The notes: generated by a model not told the origin, from the letters alone. Positions 7,849 through 16,697 are shown, counted from the first letter of the stretch. The stretch: DNA of 64,000 nt from M0103 sp040386155 (GCA_040386155.1 JAZKFZ010000003.1:248001-312000); one strand, 5' to 3'. Numbers and translations are program-made.

Positions 7849-9666
7849 ATGTTAGCACCAAAAAAAGAAAAATCAAAAGTAAAATTGACGAAAGAGAGCT
7901 ATAAAAAAGCCGGTCAATTTTTCAGTTATCTATCACCTTACAAATTCACCTTCCTTATTGGATGGTTGTTTTTAGTGCTTTCTACTGCTACGGGTCTGCT
8001 ATTCCCATACTTACTTGGGAAACTGCTTGGAACTTCTGGAAATGAGGTTTCAACAGGTGATTCATTGAAATTACTTTCGCTAGACAATATCAATTCGGTA
8101 GTGATCGCACTATTCATCATGTTTGCGTTTCAATCGATATTTTCATTTTTCAGGGTGATCATTTTCACGAATGTTACTGAAAACGCGCTGCGTGACCTTC
8201 GAAATGATGCCTTTAATCGCTTGGTGTACATGCCAATGGATTTCTTTAATCAAAACAAAGTTGGTGAACTAACTAGTCGACTCACTTCTGACATTGCGCA
8301 AGTGCAAGAGACCTTGAAAACAACAATCGCTGAGCTTTTTAGGCAAATTGTTATCATCGTTGGAAGTATCGTTTTCCTCATGTTTATTTCGTGGAAATTA
8401 GCTTTAATCATGATAGGTACTGTTCCTGTGATGGCCATCATTGCAGTGTTTTTTGGTCGCTACATTCGTAAATTGTCTAAAAAAGCACAAGACTTTACAG
8501 CTGAATCGAATTCTATTGTGGAAGAAGCATTGACTGGAATAGCGAATGTCAAGAGTTTTACAAATGAACTTTTCATGCTAAACAAATACAAAAAAGAATC
8601 GAAGCAAATTCGAGACTTGAATGTAAAAAGTGGTGTTTGGAGAGGTGTCTTTGTTTCTTTTATCATCTTTTGTATGTTCGGCGCCATCGTTTTTATTATT
8701 TGGCGAGGATTGTTAATGACCCAAGGTTCAAATCCTGAACTCAATAGTGAAGGGTTTTTCCAATTTATGATGTTTACCATCATGATGGGGGCTTCCATAG
8801 GATCTTTCCCCGAGTTGTATGCCTCGGTGCAGAAGGCAATTGGTGCCACGGAAAATTTGATGAATATTATCCATCAAAAAAATGAGATGGAATTGCATAC
8901 TGGTACATTGCACCCTGCAATTACAGGAAAAATATCGATTAAAAATCTTACCTTCTCCTACCCACAACGAAGTGAAATGGAGGTGCTAAAAAACATCAAT
9001 TTAGAAATCAATGCAAATGAAACGATTGCACTTGTTGGAACCTCTGGATCCGGAAAAACAACAATTACATCTTTGATTTTACAGTTTTATGATGTGAAAA
9101 ATGGATCTCTTTCTTTCGATGGTGTTCAGGCAAGCGAAATTGATTTGAATTATTTACGACAAAAAATTGCGATAGTTCCGCAAGATGTCATTCTAATTGC
9201 TGGTTCAATTCGTGAAAATATTTTGTTTGGTAACATTGATGCAAGTGATGAAGAAATCATCGAAGCTGCAAAACAAGCAAACGCATGGGAATTTATTACA
9301 AGTTTTCCAGAAGGAATTGAGACGTTTGTGGGCGACCGAGGCATTCAATTGTCTGGTGGGCAAAAGCAGCGCATCGCCATTGCAAGAGCAATCTTATCAA
9401 ACCCAACCATCTTGATCTTAGATGAAGCAACTTCTGCGTTGGATTCCCAATCAGAAAAAATGGTGCAAGATGCGCTCGAAAATTTAATGAAAGGAAGAAC
9501 ATCCATTGTTGTTGCACATCGCCTGTCGACCATCAAAAATGCGGATAAAATTGTTGTAATGAGTCATGGTGAAATCATTGAAACTGGAACTCATGCTGAA
9601 TTGTTAAATCAGAATGCCAATTACGCCAATTTAGTGCAACTGCAAACGATGGAAACAATAGATTGA
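7849..9666 (+). CDS. MsbA-like ABC transporter, fused permease and ATPase
   Basis: A 605-residue half-transporter: an N-terminal membrane domain with about six helices (residues 30-340), then an ATPase. The ATPase shows Walker A GTSGSGKTT, signature LSGGQKQR, Walker B ILILDEATSALD and the switch VVAHRLSTI. The order and length fit the MsbA/LmrA exporter family, which exports lipids or drugs as homodimers. In this phylum such single genes are often the lipid A flippase, but nothing here fixes the substrate. It is followed 21 bases later by a PaiB-like gene in the same direction. Confidence 0.9.
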   Translation: MLAPKKEKSKVKLTKESYKKAGQFFSYLSPYKFTFLIGWLFLVLSTATGLLFPYLLGKLLGTSGNEVSTGDSLKLLSLDNINSVVIALFIMFAFQSIFSFFRVIIFTNVTENALRDLRNDAFNRLVYMPMDFFNQNKVGELTSRLTSDIAQVQETLKTTIAELFRQIVIIVGSIVFLMFISWKLALIMIGTVPVMAIIAVFFGRYIRKLSKKAQDFTAESNSIVEEALTGIANVKSFTNELFMLNKYKKESKQIRDLNVKSGVWRGVFVSFIIFCMFGAIVFIIWRGLLMTQGSNPELNSEGFFQFMMFTIMMGASIGSFPELYASVQKAIGATENLMNIIHQKNEMELHTGTLHPAITGKISIKNLTFSYPQRSEMEVLKNINLEINANETIALVGTSGSGKTTITSLILQFYDVKNGSLSFDGVQASEIDLNYLRQKIAIVPQDVILIAGSIRENILFGNIDASDEEIIEAAKQANAWEFITSFPEGIETFVGDRGIQLSGGQKQRIAIARAILSNPTILILDEATSALDSQSEKMVQDALENLMKGRTSIVVAHRLSTIKNADKIVVMSHGEIIETGTHAELLNQNANYANLVQLQTMETID

Positions 9667-9687
9667 TCATCTTACTATTTCTTTTCT

Positions 9688-10287
9688 ATGTACATTCCAA
9701 AATCGTTCGAAGCAAGCAATCAGGAAGAAATTTTTGAATTCTTAAGCGCTCATTCACTGGGTACATTCATTTTATCTCAACCAGAGCTGCAAGCGTGTCA
9801 TCTTCCATTCATCGTCAATCAACACAACGGTTCTTTCGTCTTAGAAACACATTTAGCAAAAGCAAACAAACAATCGCAGTTTACAGAGAATGAAAATGCA
9901 TTAGTAGTGTTCACTGGTCCAAATGGATACGTATCATCTTCAGTGTATGAAAATGTAAACGCTCCAACCTACAACTATCAAGCAGTGCACATTTCAGGGA
10001 TTGCTACAAAACTGACCAATGATGAGTTACTCAATCATCTCACTGAATTGGTTGCTAAAAACGAAACAGGTAGAGTAAAACAGTTTCATATCAATCAAAT
10101 GCCAGCAGCCATGCTGAGTGATTACCTCAATGAAATTGTTGGAGTTCGAATTGTATCAACAAAAATTGAAGTTGCATTCAAGCTATCACAAAATAGAAAT
10201 CAAAAGGATTTCAACGCAATCATTGACGATCTAGATGCAAATCCAGCAAATGAAGCACTCATTTCTGCAATGAAGAAAACAAGATAA
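9688..10287 (+). CDS. FMN-binding PaiB-like protein
   Basis: A 199-residue protein of the PaiB family (FMN-binding split barrel, often labelled negative transcriptional regulator). It opens MYIPKSFEASNQEEIFEFL, then shows LGTFILSQPELQACHLPF and the helix LETHLAKANKQ, with VFTGPNGYVSSSVYE and VPTYNYQAVH-like APTYNYQAVHISG in the flavin-binding core. In Bacillus, PaiB affects sporulation and protease genes; in other bacteria the role is uncertain and an enzymatic function is possible. It lies 21 bp after the ABC exporter and may share its transcript. Confidence 0.88.
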   Translation: MYIPKSFEASNQEEIFEFLSAHSLGTFILSQPELQACHLPFIVNQHNGSFVLETHLAKANKQSQFTENENALVVFTGPNGYVSSSVYENVNAPTYNYQAVHISGIATKLTNDELLNHLTELVAKNETGRVKQFHINQMPAAMLSDYLNEIVGVRIVSTKIEVAFKLSQNRNQKDFNAIIDDLDANPANEALISAMKKTR

Positions 10288-10312
10288 GATGAGAAATTCT
10301 GCATTAATTTAT

Positions 10313-10320
10313 TAAATTTG
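10313..10320 (+). promoter_or_regulatory. -7 promoter element before the DUF4494 gene
   Basis: TAAATTTG, exact -7 consensus, 28 bases before ATG at 10349. No TTG at the normal distance. It would start the DUF4494-pdxH-M16 run. Confidence 0.4.
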
Positions 10321-10348
10321 CAGTCTTAATTATCTATTTTTCCAGACA

Positions 10349-10933
10349 ATGACAAATTGGTTTACAATCAAAGTAAAATATACTAAACAGATGGAAAGTG
10401 GAGAACTAAAGCGTGTTTCAGAACCGTATTTAGTTGCTGCCATGACCTTTACTGACGCAGAAGCGAGAATCTACGAAGAGTTAGGTCCATATATTAAAGG
10501 AGAATTTATTGTTTCTGGCATTGCTAGAACAGATTTGCATGACATTTTTCAATACGATGATTCAGATACCTGGTTCAAAGTGAAAATGAATTACAAAGCA
10601 GAAGGGGGAGAAGACGGAAAAGAAAAGAAAATCACACAAAACTTCTTGGTTTCAGCAAATACTGTAAAAGATGCGTTTGATCGCATTCAAGAAAGTTTGA
10701 GTGGTTATTTGGTTGACTTTGAAATTCCGTCCATTTTATCTTCGCCTATTGTTGAGATTTTTCCTCCCAAAGAAGATTTAGATCGCGAAATTTCTAGAAC
10801 GCCTATCGAAGAAGTGATCGTTGAGAAACCAGTAGTAGGAAAAGTGTATTCTGCTGCGGGTAGCGACGAAGATGAGGACGACGAGATAGATTCTGAAAGT
10901 GAAATCGAAGATAACTTTTCTGAGGAGGATTAA
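10349..10933 (+). CDS. DUF4494 domain protein
   Basis: A 194-residue cytoplasmic protein of the Bacteroidota-specific DUF4494 family, function unknown. Two similar halves are visible: WFTIKVKYTKQME...YLVAAMTFTDAEARIYEEL (4-50) and WFKVKMNYKAEG...FLVSANTVKDAFDRIQESL (74-125). The last third is acidic (GSDEDEDDEIDSESEIEDN) and probably disordered. It stands six bases before pdxH, so the two are probably co-transcribed; whether that reflects a shared role is not known. Confidence 0.85.
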   Translation: MTNWFTIKVKYTKQMESGELKRVSEPYLVAAMTFTDAEARIYEELGPYIKGEFIVSGIARTDLHDIFQYDDSDTWFKVKMNYKAEGGEDGKEKKITQNFLVSANTVKDAFDRIQESLSGYLVDFEIPSILSSPIVEIFPPKEDLDREISRTPIEEVIVEKPVVGKVYSAAGSDEDEDDEIDSESEIEDNFSEED

Positions 10934-10939
10934 TTTCCT

Positions 10940-11584
10940 ATGAAAGATTTTTTTGACCTTTTAAAAAACGATCATCATCAATTTGATCAAGGTAAATTGG
11001 AGGATCACCTTGGAACTGAACCATTTTCACTAGTGGCTAAGTGGTTGCGAGAAGCCATCGAACACAATGAATCTGAGCCAAATGCAATGAGTATTTCCAC
11101 CATTGATTTGAATGGCTTTCCTGATTCCAGGATTGTTTATTTAAAAGAATTGCTTGAAGAAGGTGCAGTTTTTTACTCGAATTACAATAGCGCAAAAGGA
11201 AAGTCCATCGATGCAAATCCAAAAATTCATGCCTTACTATTTTGGCCTGGAATGGAACGTCAAATAAGAATTAAGGGAGTTGTTGAAAAAATTCCAGCGT
11301 CTATGAGCGATGATTATTTCAATACCCGACCCTGGTCAAGTAAAATTGGCGCTTGGGCATCAGCACAAAGTGAAATCGTGGCTTCTCGTGAAGAATTAGA
11401 GGATCAATTCAAGTATTTCGCACAACTTTATCCAGCTGAAGTTCCACGTCCACCACATTGGGGAGGGTACCTCATAAAACCGATGGAAATTGAATTTTGG
11501 CAAGGAAGACCATCTCGACTTCATGATCGAATTGTCTTTCTAAAAGAGGACGAAAACTGGAAAATCTGTCGTAAGAATCCATGA
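10940..11584 (+). CDS. pdxH: pyridoxamine 5'-phosphate oxidase PdxH
   Basis: A 214-residue FMN enzyme that oxidises pyridoxine or pyridoxamine 5'-phosphate to pyridoxal phosphate, the last step of vitamin B6 synthesis and salvage. Typical blocks are SISTIDLNGFPDSRIVYLKE (FMN site), FYSNYNSAKGKSIDANP, FFWPGMERQIRI-like LLFWPGMERQIRIKG, the RPWSSKIGAWAS stretch, PPHWGGYLIKP and IEFWQGRPSRLHDR near the C-terminus. Length matches the family. The stop overlaps the ATG of the M16 peptidase gene (ATGA). Confidence 0.96.
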   Translation: MKDFFDLLKNDHHQFDQGKLEDHLGTEPFSLVAKWLREAIEHNESEPNAMSISTIDLNGFPDSRIVYLKELLEEGAVFYSNYNSAKGKSIDANPKIHALLFWPGMERQIRIKGVVEKIPASMSDDYFNTRPWSSKIGAWASAQSEIVASREELEDQFKYFAQLYPAEVPRPPHWGGYLIKPMEIEFWQGRPSRLHDRIVFLKEDENWKICRKNP

Positions 11585-12825
11585 AAATGCAAGAAGCAAA
11601 ACCAACTTTTTATACCTTAAAAAACGGATTGAGAGTAGTGCATTTGAAAATGCCTACACATGTTGCCCATTTTGGAGTCTCCATCATGGCAGGGTCGCGG
11701 TTTGAAGGAGAAAATGAAATGGGCTTAGCTCACCTACTGGAACATTGTCTTTTTAAATTTCCTGAAAAATTTCGTTTGGGTCAAATTTTTAGAAGTCCCA
11801 TGAAAATTGAGGAATTAGGAGGTGAACTTAATGCTTTTACAGATAATGAAGAGATTTGTGTGTACACCTCCATCACTAATGAGCACATCGCAGTCGGAAT
11901 TAAAGAAGTAGCACAAATTATTAAAAACAAGAAGTTTCCAAGTACTGAAATTGAGAAGGAAAAGGAAGTAATTATTGATGAGATCAATTCGTACAGTGAC
12001 CTTCCTACAGACAAAATTCAACTGCGCTTTTTAAAGGAACTTTTCACGAATCATCCCTTGGGAAACCCTATTGCAGGGACAAAAGAAAGTATTGAACACA
12101 TTTCACAAGAGCAATTAATTCGTTACAAGAAAAATTACTTCGTGGCCAATAATATGGTAGTATCCTATGTTGGACCTAATGACTTTGAGGACATCTTGCC
12201 ACTGTTAGCATCCAACTTCTCATCCATTGCTGCAGGAAAAGCACAAGCTGTTAAATCAGCTGGATTCCATTATCAAGTATTTAAAATCAAGGAAAAGCAA
12301 AATTTTTCACAAACGCATGTACTAATTGGAGGAATAGCGCCACACCACAAGCACAAAGACAGAGGAGGATTGACATTGTTGATGAACTACCTTGGCGGTT
12401 TCTCAAGTAATTCAAAATTAGGCTTGATACTGCGAGAAGAGCATGGCTTAACATATAGTGTTGAGGCGGAAACAGCCTCATTTATGGATGCCGGCTATTG
12501 GTCGATCTATTTTGCCACCGACAAAAAAAATCTTGCAAAGGCACTAGAGTTGGTATACAATGAATTGCAACTTATTTGTGATAAGCCAATTTCTTCTCCC
12601 ATTCTAAAAATTGCCAAAGAACAATTAAAGGGAAATATTGCATTAGGATTGGACTCTAATGCTGGACTGATGATGGATTTGGGCAAAAACTACCTCTTCT
12701 TTAACAAAATAGATTCAATTGAAGAGACGTATAAGGTAATTGACGCGATTACAGCAAAAGACCTATTAGAAATTGCAAAGAAGTACTTTTCAATTGAAAA
12801 ATGTTCGGAGTTAATTTATTCTTAG
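11581..12825 (+). CDS. M16 family zinc metallopeptidase
   Basis: A 414-residue peptidase of the M16 (insulinase/processing peptidase) family. The inverted zinc motif HLLEH is at residues 51-55, with a third ligand probably Glu129 in EKEKEVIIDEIN, so the enzyme looks active. The length corresponds to a single-chain PqqL/PitrA-type half that works as a dimer of two lobes. It has no signal peptide. Its start overlaps pdxH by four bases. Substrates are unknown; in other bacteria relatives degrade oligopeptides. Confidence 0.88.
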   Translation: MKMQEAKPTFYTLKNGLRVVHLKMPTHVAHFGVSIMAGSRFEGENEMGLAHLLEHCLFKFPEKFRLGQIFRSPMKIEELGGELNAFTDNEEICVYTSITNEHIAVGIKEVAQIIKNKKFPSTEIEKEKEVIIDEINSYSDLPTDKIQLRFLKELFTNHPLGNPIAGTKESIEHISQEQLIRYKKNYFVANNMVVSYVGPNDFEDILPLLASNFSSIAAGKAQAVKSAGFHYQVFKIKEKQNFSQTHVLIGGIAPHHKHKDRGGLTLLMNYLGGFSSNSKLGLILREEHGLTYSVEAETASFMDAGYWSIYFATDKKNLAKALELVYNELQLICDKPISSPILKIAKEQLKGNIALGLDSNAGLMMDLGKNYLFFNKIDSIEETYKVIDAITAKDLLEIAKKYFSIEKCSELIYS

Positions 12826-12903
12826 CCATCTGTAAAAAATAAGTTTGCTTTTATTTAGAAAACTAATTCCTAATTTAGAGTTTATTTACTAAATCAAAAG
12901 AAA

Positions 12904-13164
12904 ATGGGCTATTACAAAACAATTGACGGAAAGAAGTATGACGGTGCAATCATCGATTTAGCTGAATCTTTAGTTGATGGAGGAGGTGATGGAAGAATTT
13001 CCATGGCTGATGCTGAAAAACTTTTTGCTGAAGTGAGAGATGGCGACACTTACACTGATGTAGAAAAAGATACGATGGCATATATCCGAGAAAATTTTAA
13101 ATGGACTGAGGCTGCTGATGAGTGGTTTAGAACTGAAATTAGACAATGGGCTGCAACAAAATAG
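12904..13164 (+). CDS. small acidic protein with an EF-hand-like loop, unknown function
   Basis: An 86-residue protein with no signal peptide. Residues 29-41 (DGGGDGRISMADA) resemble an EF-hand calcium loop, with Asp at positions 1 and 5, Gly at 6 and Ile at 8, but Gly at 3 and Asp instead of Glu at 12, so binding is uncertain. It continues DAEKLFAEVRDG and a C-terminal helix rich in Trp (FKWTEAADEWFRTEIRQWA). It has its own strong terminator and a possible -7 box (TAAGTTTG, 12840-12847), so it is probably a single-gene unit. Confidence 0.7.
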   Translation: MGYYKTIDGKKYDGAIIDLAESLVDGGGDGRISMADAEKLFAEVRDGDTYTDVEKDTMAYIRENFKWTEAADEWFRTEIRQWAATK

Positions 13165-13186
13165 GCACATTCATCTGAAATTAAAT

Positions 13187-13215
13187 AGGCATCGAACCAT
13201 TCGATGCCTTTTTTT
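13187..13215 (+). terminator. intrinsic terminator of the small EF-hand-like gene
   Basis: A perfect 10-bp stem, AGGCATCGAA (13187-13196) and TTCGATGCCT (13200-13209), with a CCA loop and a T run to 13215. Confidence 0.85.
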
Positions 13216-13324
13216 GTACTACAGTTTTATCTATTTATTCTAAAATTAATAATTTTTATACAAATTTTGATTTTACCCCTTACTTTTTAGGGGGTGTTCA
13301 TAAAATTTTATATCTTTTTTATTC

Positions 13325-13352
13325 TTTGACCCCAAATTTTGATGTATTTTTG
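13325..13352 (+). promoter_or_regulatory. probable promoter of glnN
   Basis: TTTG at 13325-13328 and TATTTTTG at 13345-13352 (exact -7 consensus) with 16 nt between, slightly short. The ATG of glnN follows at 13370. Confidence 0.5.
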
Positions 13353-13369
13353 TCGAAAATTTAATTTCC

Positions 13370-15556
13370 ATGGCAAAAAATCGAATCCAAGCGTACCAAG
13401 ATGTATTAAACAGAGTTCCAAAGAATCCAGAAGTAGTCGGAAAAATATCTGAACTTTTTGGAAACAACGTATTTCACGTAGATGTAATGCGTGAGTATTT
13501 GCCTTCTGAGGCATTTAAAGTGATGATGGAATCTATCCAAACTGGTGTTCAGCTAGATCGTAAAATGGCAGATCAAGTAGCTTCAGCGATGAAAGATTGG
13601 GCTTTAACGAAAGGTGCAACACATTATACCCACTGGTTTCAGCCATTAACTGGTGCTACTGCAGAAAAGCATGATGCCTTTTTTAAACCAGTTGGACCTG
13701 GAAAAGCAATTGAATCGTTTAATGGAGAATTATTAGTTCAACAAGAACCAGATGCTTCTTCTTTTCCCAATGGTGGAATAAGAAATACATTTGAAGCAAG
13801 AGGATATACTGCATGGGATCCATCTTCACCAGCTTTTGTGATCGGAAGAACACTTTGTGTGCCTACCATCTTCATATCATATACTGGAGAATCTTTGGAT
13901 TACAAGATGCCATTGTTGAAAGCGCTAAATGTAATTGATCAAGCTGCTGTAGATGTTTGTCAATTTTTCGATAAAAATGTAAATAAAGTAATTGCTACCT
14001 TGGGTTGGGAGCAAGAATATTTCTTAGTCGATCAAGCACTTTTCAATGCCCGTCCTGATTTAATGATGACAGGTAGAGCATTGTTTGGTCAAGCATCGGC
14101 GAAAGGTCAACAATTAGAAGATCACTATTTCGGATCGATTCCTGATCGTGTAACAGCTTTTATGCGTGATTTTGAACAAGAATCAATTCGCCTTGGGATT
14201 CCAGTGACTACTCGTCACAATGAAGTTGCACCCAATCAGTTTGAATGTGCACCCATTTTTGAAGAATGTAACCTAGCGAATGATCACAATCTTTTGTTAA
14301 TGGACATTATGGAAAAAGTAGCGCGCAAACACAACTACCGCGTTCTTTTGCATGAAAAACCATTTGCTGGTGTAAACGGATCTGGAAAACACAACAACTG
14401 GTCATTAAGCACAAATACAGGTGTGAACTTATTAGCACCAGGGAAAAATCCAAAAAGCAATTTACAGTTCTTGACATTCTTTGTGAATACGATTAAGGCA
14501 ATTCACGACTATGCGGATGTACTTCGTGCAAGTATCGCTTCTGCAGGAAATGACCACCGTTTGGGAGCTAATGAAGCACCTCCAGCAATTATCTCTGCAT
14601 TCATCGGGACACAGCTTTCTGCTTTACTTGACGATATTGAAAAAAATGTGAAGGCAGGGAAAATGACGCCAGAGGAAAAAACGGAGTTGAAATTGAATAT
14701 CGGGAAAATTCCTCAAATTTTATTAGACAACACAGATAGAAACAGGACATCTCCGTTTGCTTTTACTGGAAACAAATTTGAATTTAGAGCAGTTGGATCG
14801 TCTGCGAACTGTGCTTCAGCGATGATAGCTTTAAATACTATTGTAGCAAAGCAATTGAAAGAATTCAAGAAAAGTATTGATGCTCGTATTGCTAAAGGCG
14901 AAGCTAAAGACGAAGCGATTTTAAAAGAATTGCAAAAATTGATCAAAGAATCGAAGAAAATTCGTTTCGAAGGCAACGGATATGGTGAGGAATGGAGAGT
15001 GGAAGCTGAAAAGCGTGGATTGAACAACTTGCGTGATACTCCTCGTGCTTTGAAAGTATGGGAAGATAAAAAAATCATCAACTTGTTTAACGAAATGGGG
15101 GTTTTAACTCCTCGTGAATTAGAGGCGCGTAAAGAAATCGATTTCGAAAACTATATTTTGAAATTACAAATCGAAGCAAGAATCATGGGTGATGTTGTTC
15201 AATCTATGATTATTCCTGCGGTTGTTACTTATCAAAACACTTTGATAAAAAATGTTCAGGGACTTTTTGATGTCCTTGGAGCAAAAGCTGGAAAGGAAGC
15301 AGCCAATGGTCAAATTGAATTAATTCAACGCATTTCTGTTCATCTAAATAAAATGAAATCAGCAGCTGATCACATGTTGATGGAGCGTAAAGCTGCCAAC
15401 AAAATTGAACATTCAGAGCAAAAAGCATTCGCATACTGTGATAAAGTAAAGGTTCAATTTGATGAAATTAGGTATCATGCAGACAAACTAGAACTATTGA
15501 TTGACGATGAATTATGGCCGCTACCAAAATTCAGAGAAATTTTATTTACAAGATAA
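13370..15556 (+). CDS. glnN: glutamine synthetase, class III
   Basis: A 728-residue GSIII, which makes glutamine from glutamate, ammonia and ATP. It has the length and opening of the class (SELFGNNVFHVDVMREYL) and typical blocks THYTHWFQPLTGATAEKHDAFF, LGWEQEYFLVD (metal-binding Glu), TTRHNEVAPNQFECAP, GVNGSGKHNNWSLSTNTG and GNDHRLGANEAPPAI. GSIII is the usual form in Bacteroidota. The C-terminal region (about 560-720) is helical. The gene stands alone between its own promoter and terminator. Confidence 0.97.
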   Translation: MAKNRIQAYQDVLNRVPKNPEVVGKISELFGNNVFHVDVMREYLPSEAFKVMMESIQTGVQLDRKMADQVASAMKDWALTKGATHYTHWFQPLTGATAEKHDAFFKPVGPGKAIESFNGELLVQQEPDASSFPNGGIRNTFEARGYTAWDPSSPAFVIGRTLCVPTIFISYTGESLDYKMPLLKALNVIDQAAVDVCQFFDKNVNKVIATLGWEQEYFLVDQALFNARPDLMMTGRALFGQASAKGQQLEDHYFGSIPDRVTAFMRDFEQESIRLGIPVTTRHNEVAPNQFECAPIFEECNLANDHNLLLMDIMEKVARKHNYRVLLHEKPFAGVNGSGKHNNWSLSTNTGVNLLAPGKNPKSNLQFLTFFVNTIKAIHDYADVLRASIASAGNDHRLGANEAPPAIISAFIGTQLSALLDDIEKNVKAGKMTPEEKTELKLNIGKIPQILLDNTDRNRTSPFAFTGNKFEFRAVGSSANCASAMIALNTIVAKQLKEFKKSIDARIAKGEAKDEAILKELQKLIKESKKIRFEGNGYGEEWRVEAEKRGLNNLRDTPRALKVWEDKKIINLFNEMGVLTPRELEARKEIDFENYILKLQIEARIMGDVVQSMIIPAVVTYQNTLIKNVQGLFDVLGAKAGKEAANGQIELIQRISVHLNKMKSAADHMLMERKAANKIEHSEQKAFAYCDKVKVQFDEIRYHADKLELLIDDELWPLPKFREILFTR

Positions 15557-15561
15557 AAATC

Positions 15562-15596
15562 AAATCCCGATTGAAATTCAGTCGGGATTTTTTTTG
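15562..15596 (+). terminator. intrinsic terminator of glnN
   Basis: A 14-bp stem, AAATCCCGATTGAA (15562-15575) and TTCAGTCGGGATTT (15577-15590), with one T-G pair and a T run to 15595. The T run also carries the -33 element of the next promoter. Confidence 0.85.
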
Positions 15597-15622
15597 TCCT
15601 CTTCAATCTTTTGTTACCTTTG
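15594..15622 (+). promoter_or_regulatory. promoter of the response regulator gene, embedded in the glnN terminator
   Basis: TTG at 15594-15596, 18 nt, then TACCTTTG at 15615-15622: an exact consensus. The TTG is formed by the end of the glnN terminator T run. The GTG start at 15643 is 20 bases downstream. Confidence 0.65.
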
Positions 15623-15642
15623 TTTAAAACAATTCTAAATAA

Positions 15643-16317
15643 GTGCAAATACTTTTAGCGGATAGCAATGACCTAGTTCGATTAGGCTTGAAAACCATCA
15701 TTAATTCGATGGTAAATACTACGATAGTTGGTGAGGCTCGATCAAATAGTGAATTGTTGGCGCTTAGCGCAAAGTCGAAAGTTGATTTATTGGTCATTGA
15801 CTACACTTCTTTTGGATTTGACATTGATGTTATTCCTCAAGTTATCACTAAAAATAGTCAACTCAAAGTCTTGGCAATCACACCTGAACAAACTGCTACT
15901 ACCTTGATCAATGCCTTGAAAAGCGGAGTGATGAGTTATGTGAAAAAGGATTGTGACTTGGAAGAAATTCAAGATGCAGTGAAAGAAACATTCTCTGGGA
16001 AAAATTTCTTTTGCGGAAAAATTATTGAAACAATTCAAAATGCTGAAATTGATGTTGACAACATTGATATTGATTCATTTACTTGCGGTCCAATAATTTT
16101 GAGCGAGCGTGAAGCGGAAATCATAAAGTTGATTGCTGAAGGATTGACCAATGCAGAAATTGCAAAACAATTATTTTTGAGCAATCATACTGTTAACACT
16201 CATCGAAAAAATATTATGTCGAAATTAGGGGTGAAAAATACTGCAGGAATTGTCATGTATGCAGTAAAAACGCAATTAGTGTCGCCAAATAAATTCCTAT
16301 TTTCAGTAGCAAATTAG
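15643..16317 (+). CDS. LuxR/NarL-family response regulator
   Basis: A 224-residue regulator beginning at GTG 15643. The receiver domain (1-120) has the acidic residues Asp7 and Asp10, phospho-acceptor Asp53 in LLVIDYT and the conserved Lys in YVKKD. The C-terminal LuxR helix-turn-helix (about 150-210) reads LSEREAEIIKLIAEGLTNAE and then TVNTHRKNIMSKLGVKN. No histidine kinase is nearby, so it is an orphan. Its target is not evident; the palindromic element at 16535-16575 lies 218 bp downstream and is a possible but untested site. Confidence 0.92.
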   Translation: MQILLADSNDLVRLGLKTIINSMVNTTIVGEARSNSELLALSAKSKVDLLVIDYTSFGFDIDVIPQVITKNSQLKVLAITPEQTATTLINALKSGVMSYVKKDCDLEEIQDAVKETFSGKNFFCGKIIETIQNAEIDVDNIDIDSFTCGPIILSEREAEIIKLIAEGLTNAEIAKQLFLSNHTVNTHRKNIMSKLGVKNTAGIVMYAVKTQLVSPNKFLFSVAN

Positions 16318-16344
16318 TTTTTGAGCTATAGTGTAAAGTAGATT

Positions 16345-16366
16345 TGTACCAAAAGGTGCAGTTTTT
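16345..16366 (+). terminator. possible weak terminator of the response regulator gene
   Basis: Stem TGTACC (16345-16350) and GGTGCA (16355-16360), loop AAAA, then G and five T. Only six pairs, one of them T-G. Confidence 0.4.
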
Positions 16367-16534
16367 ATATATTCACAATCATCTTTTTTTCAAGTAATGC
16401 CACAAATCCATTTGTTTGATGGTTTTGCAAAGTGCTAGCTTGCCAATTTCAATTTTAAGGAATTGGAGAAAAGCTTGATGGGAATTTTTGTTGATTTTTT
16501 TTGATGAATGTCACTCGTGGAAAGGGATTGAGGT

Positions 16535-16575
16535 GACGTAATATTGCGTCGAGTGACGCAATTTAGCTAATTTGC
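16535..16575 (+). repeat. palindromic three-half-site element A
   Basis: Near-perfect palindrome GACGTAATATTGCGTC (16535-16550), a 4-nt spacer, a third half-site GACGCAAT (16555-16562), three bases, then GCTAATTTGC (16566-16575). Element B at 36189-36228 has the same plan with GTAG arms. It could be an operator for a regulator, since the tail resembles a promoter -7 region, or an RNA hairpin (ATTGCGTC-GAGT-GACGCAAT pairs perfectly). Confidence 0.5.
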
Positions 16576-16697
16576 ATTTGAACAACTGAGCTCTTTAACA
16601 TGGACTTAAATAATCACAATTTTTTTATTTCACCTATTGCACCAATTCAACTATTTCACTAACTTAATGTAGATAAACGTCAAATTTTATCTTTTTT

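Larger units (their letters stand above)
16318..16697. other. 380-bp intergenic region before comM
   Basis: It contains a possible weak terminator (16345-16366), the three-half-site palindromic element at 16535-16575, and a 20-codon reading frame at 16600-16662 that is probably chance. Just before comM a TATCTTTT sequence resembles a -7 box. Nothing else is visible. Confidence 0.6.

Noticed and set aside
16535..16562. dif-like recombination site or integron attC
   Set aside because: The arm sequences do not match the XerCD dif consensus or the RYYYAAC core of attC sites.
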